From Bacteroidota bacterium (GTDB lineage: Bacteria; Bacteroidota; Ignavibacteria; UBA10030; UBA8401), in assembly GCA_023229405.1 (NCBI GenBank), contig JALNZH010000219.1, positions 1 to 6,571 on the forward strand: a DNA stretch of 6,571 nucleotides, written 5' to 3'. Below, in pieces: positions 5,987-6,571 of this stretch. The notes under the pieces are model-generated. The model worked only from the letters and a program-made list of their open reading frames with translations, did no database searches and had not been told where the DNA came from. A program made the translations under genes and the position numbers. Positions within the stretch are counted from its first letter, which is position 1. The number at the start of each line of letters is the position of its first letter.

Positions 5987-6571
5987 TTACTTCATCAACA
6001 GAAGTTTCTTCATTTGTGTTTGTGCTCCAGATGTGAGGCGTGCAAAGTAAACACCGCTCGCCAGATTCCCCGCATTGAACTGCTTTTGATGATACACACC
6101 CGCTTCAAGCACTTCGTTCACCAGCGTTGCGACTTCGCGTCCAATTGCATCATACACTTTGAGTGTCGTTAGTCCCGTGTGTTGCAGCGTGAAGCTGATG
6201 GTTGTGCTCGGGTTGAACGGATTCGGATAGTTCTGCGATAATGCAAAGACCGCCGGAGCCGCTATCTTAACCTCCACTATTGGTGAGTAGGCAAATTTAC
6301 CATCCCGATCAATCTGTTTCAGGCGGTAGCGCAGTATACCGCGGGCTGCGTTATCTGTAAACGAATATTCCTGCGGTGTATTGGTCGTGTGGTGGCCTTC
6401 TATGAAACCGATGCGTTGCCATTGATTACCATCCTTCGTCTCGCTTCGTTCGCTCAGGACTGACTCAAGGTAATCGGAGATCCGTTCGATTTCGAATCCG
6501 CGGTTGTTCGTTTCCGTTGCAGTTTCCCAGGTTAACTCAACACCTCCACCATTGACTGCAGCCGTGAATGA
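5987..6571 (-). CDS. Type IX secreted protein, C-terminal part with T9SS sorting domain (runs off right edge)
   Basis: The minus-strand frame is open from 6571 to the TAA at 5989-5987, giving 194 residues with the N-terminus outside the window; the GTG at 6277 is internal. Residues 1-100 form a beta-sandwich-like module common in Ignavibacteria-type secreted proteins (VELTWETATETNNRGFEIER, then YRLKQIDRDGKFAYSPIVEV). The last 86 or so residues are a type IX sorting domain: FALSQNYPNPFNPSTTISF, LKVYDAIGREVATLVNE, LASGVYFARLTSG and a KKLLLMK end. From family knowledge, this domain directs a Sec-exported protein through the outer membrane, is usually removed, and the protein is released or anchored to the surface. 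The catalytic or binding part lies outside the window. Residues 36-47 of the fragment are encoded by a short DNA repeat also present at 3162-3189, an apparent in-frame insertion between FEIER and WQRIGF. The gene is convergent with the cyclase operon and is probably unrelated to it. Confidence 0.9.
   Translation of the reverse strand, partial: SFTAAVNGGGVELTWETATETNNRGFEIERISDYLESVLSERSETKDGNQWQRIGFIEGHHTTNTPQEYSFTDNAARGILRYRLKQIDRDGKFAYSPIVEVKIAAPAVFALSQNYPNPFNPSTTISFTLQHTGLTTLKVYDAIGREVATLVNEVLEAGVYHQKQFNAGNLASGVYFARLTSGAQTQMKKLLLMK
6431..6466 (-). repeat. In-frame copy of the intergenic repeat module inside the type IX protein gene
   Basis: On the minus strand, GAGTCAGTCCTGAGCGA (6466-6450) matches GAGTCAATCCTGAGCGA (3162-3178) at 16 of 17 positions. 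Both are followed by CGAAGGAT (6438-6431 and 3182-3189) after spacers of 11 and 3 bases. The 36 bases are exactly 12 codons (ESVLSERSETKD) and keep the reading frame. The ends GTCCT and AGGAT can pair, so the module is itself hairpin-prone. The match was read directly; calling it an insertion is an inference from where it sits in the domain. Confidence 0.65.

Noticed and set aside
1..6571. CRISPR arrays, tRNA or rRNA genes, transposase genes and phage genes.
   Set aside because: I saw no regularly spaced repeats, no tRNA or rRNA signatures, and no recombinase or phage-like reading frame on either strand.

Overview
The window looks like chromosomal DNA from the Bacteroidetes/Chlorobi group, most likely Ignavibacteria or a close relative. 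The main clue is the protein at the right edge. It ends in a type IX secretion C-terminal sorting domain with the LSQNYPNPFNPST and GREVATLVNE motifs and a KKLLLMK end, which is typical of that group. Two other genes begin with classical signal peptides, as expected for a Gram-negative cell with a periplasm. This placement is an inference from protein motifs, not from a marker gene.

Layout, left to right. (1) Positions 1-423, minus strand: the N-terminal 141 residues of an unrecognised exported protein that runs off the left edge. (2) Positions 424-671: a divergent intergenic region with a perfect TATAAT hexamer, a CRP-like inverted repeat and a small hairpin before a strong ribosome binding site. 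(3) Positions 672-3050, plus strand: an exported protein with a WD40-like propeller, two Ig-like domains and a C-terminal caspase-fold (C14) protease with an intact His/Cys dyad. (4) Positions 3051-3292: a gap holding a roughly 104-bp palindromic element that can be drawn as a cloverleaf. (5) Positions 3293-3967, plus: an exported DUF4384-type protein. (6) Positions 3954-5894, plus: a membrane-bound CHASE2-class III adenylate cyclase that overlaps the DUF4384 gene. (7) Positions 5895-5986: two tandem hairpins between convergent genes; the larger one has a U-tract for the minus strand. (8) Positions 5987-6571, minus: the C-terminal 194 residues of a type IX secreted protein, carrying in frame a short copy of the same repeat module found in the 3154-3257 element.

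Genes 672-5894 look like one functional module. By prediction the caspase and the DUF4384 protein are both exported, and the cyclase presents its CHASE2 domain to the same compartment while its catalytic domain faces the cytoplasm. A reasonable but unproven reading is that periplasmic protease or scaffold events are relayed across the inner membrane as cAMP. The most unusual DNA-level observation is a dispersed repeat module that occurs once as an arm of an intergenic palindromic element and once as 12 in-frame codons inside a secreted protein.
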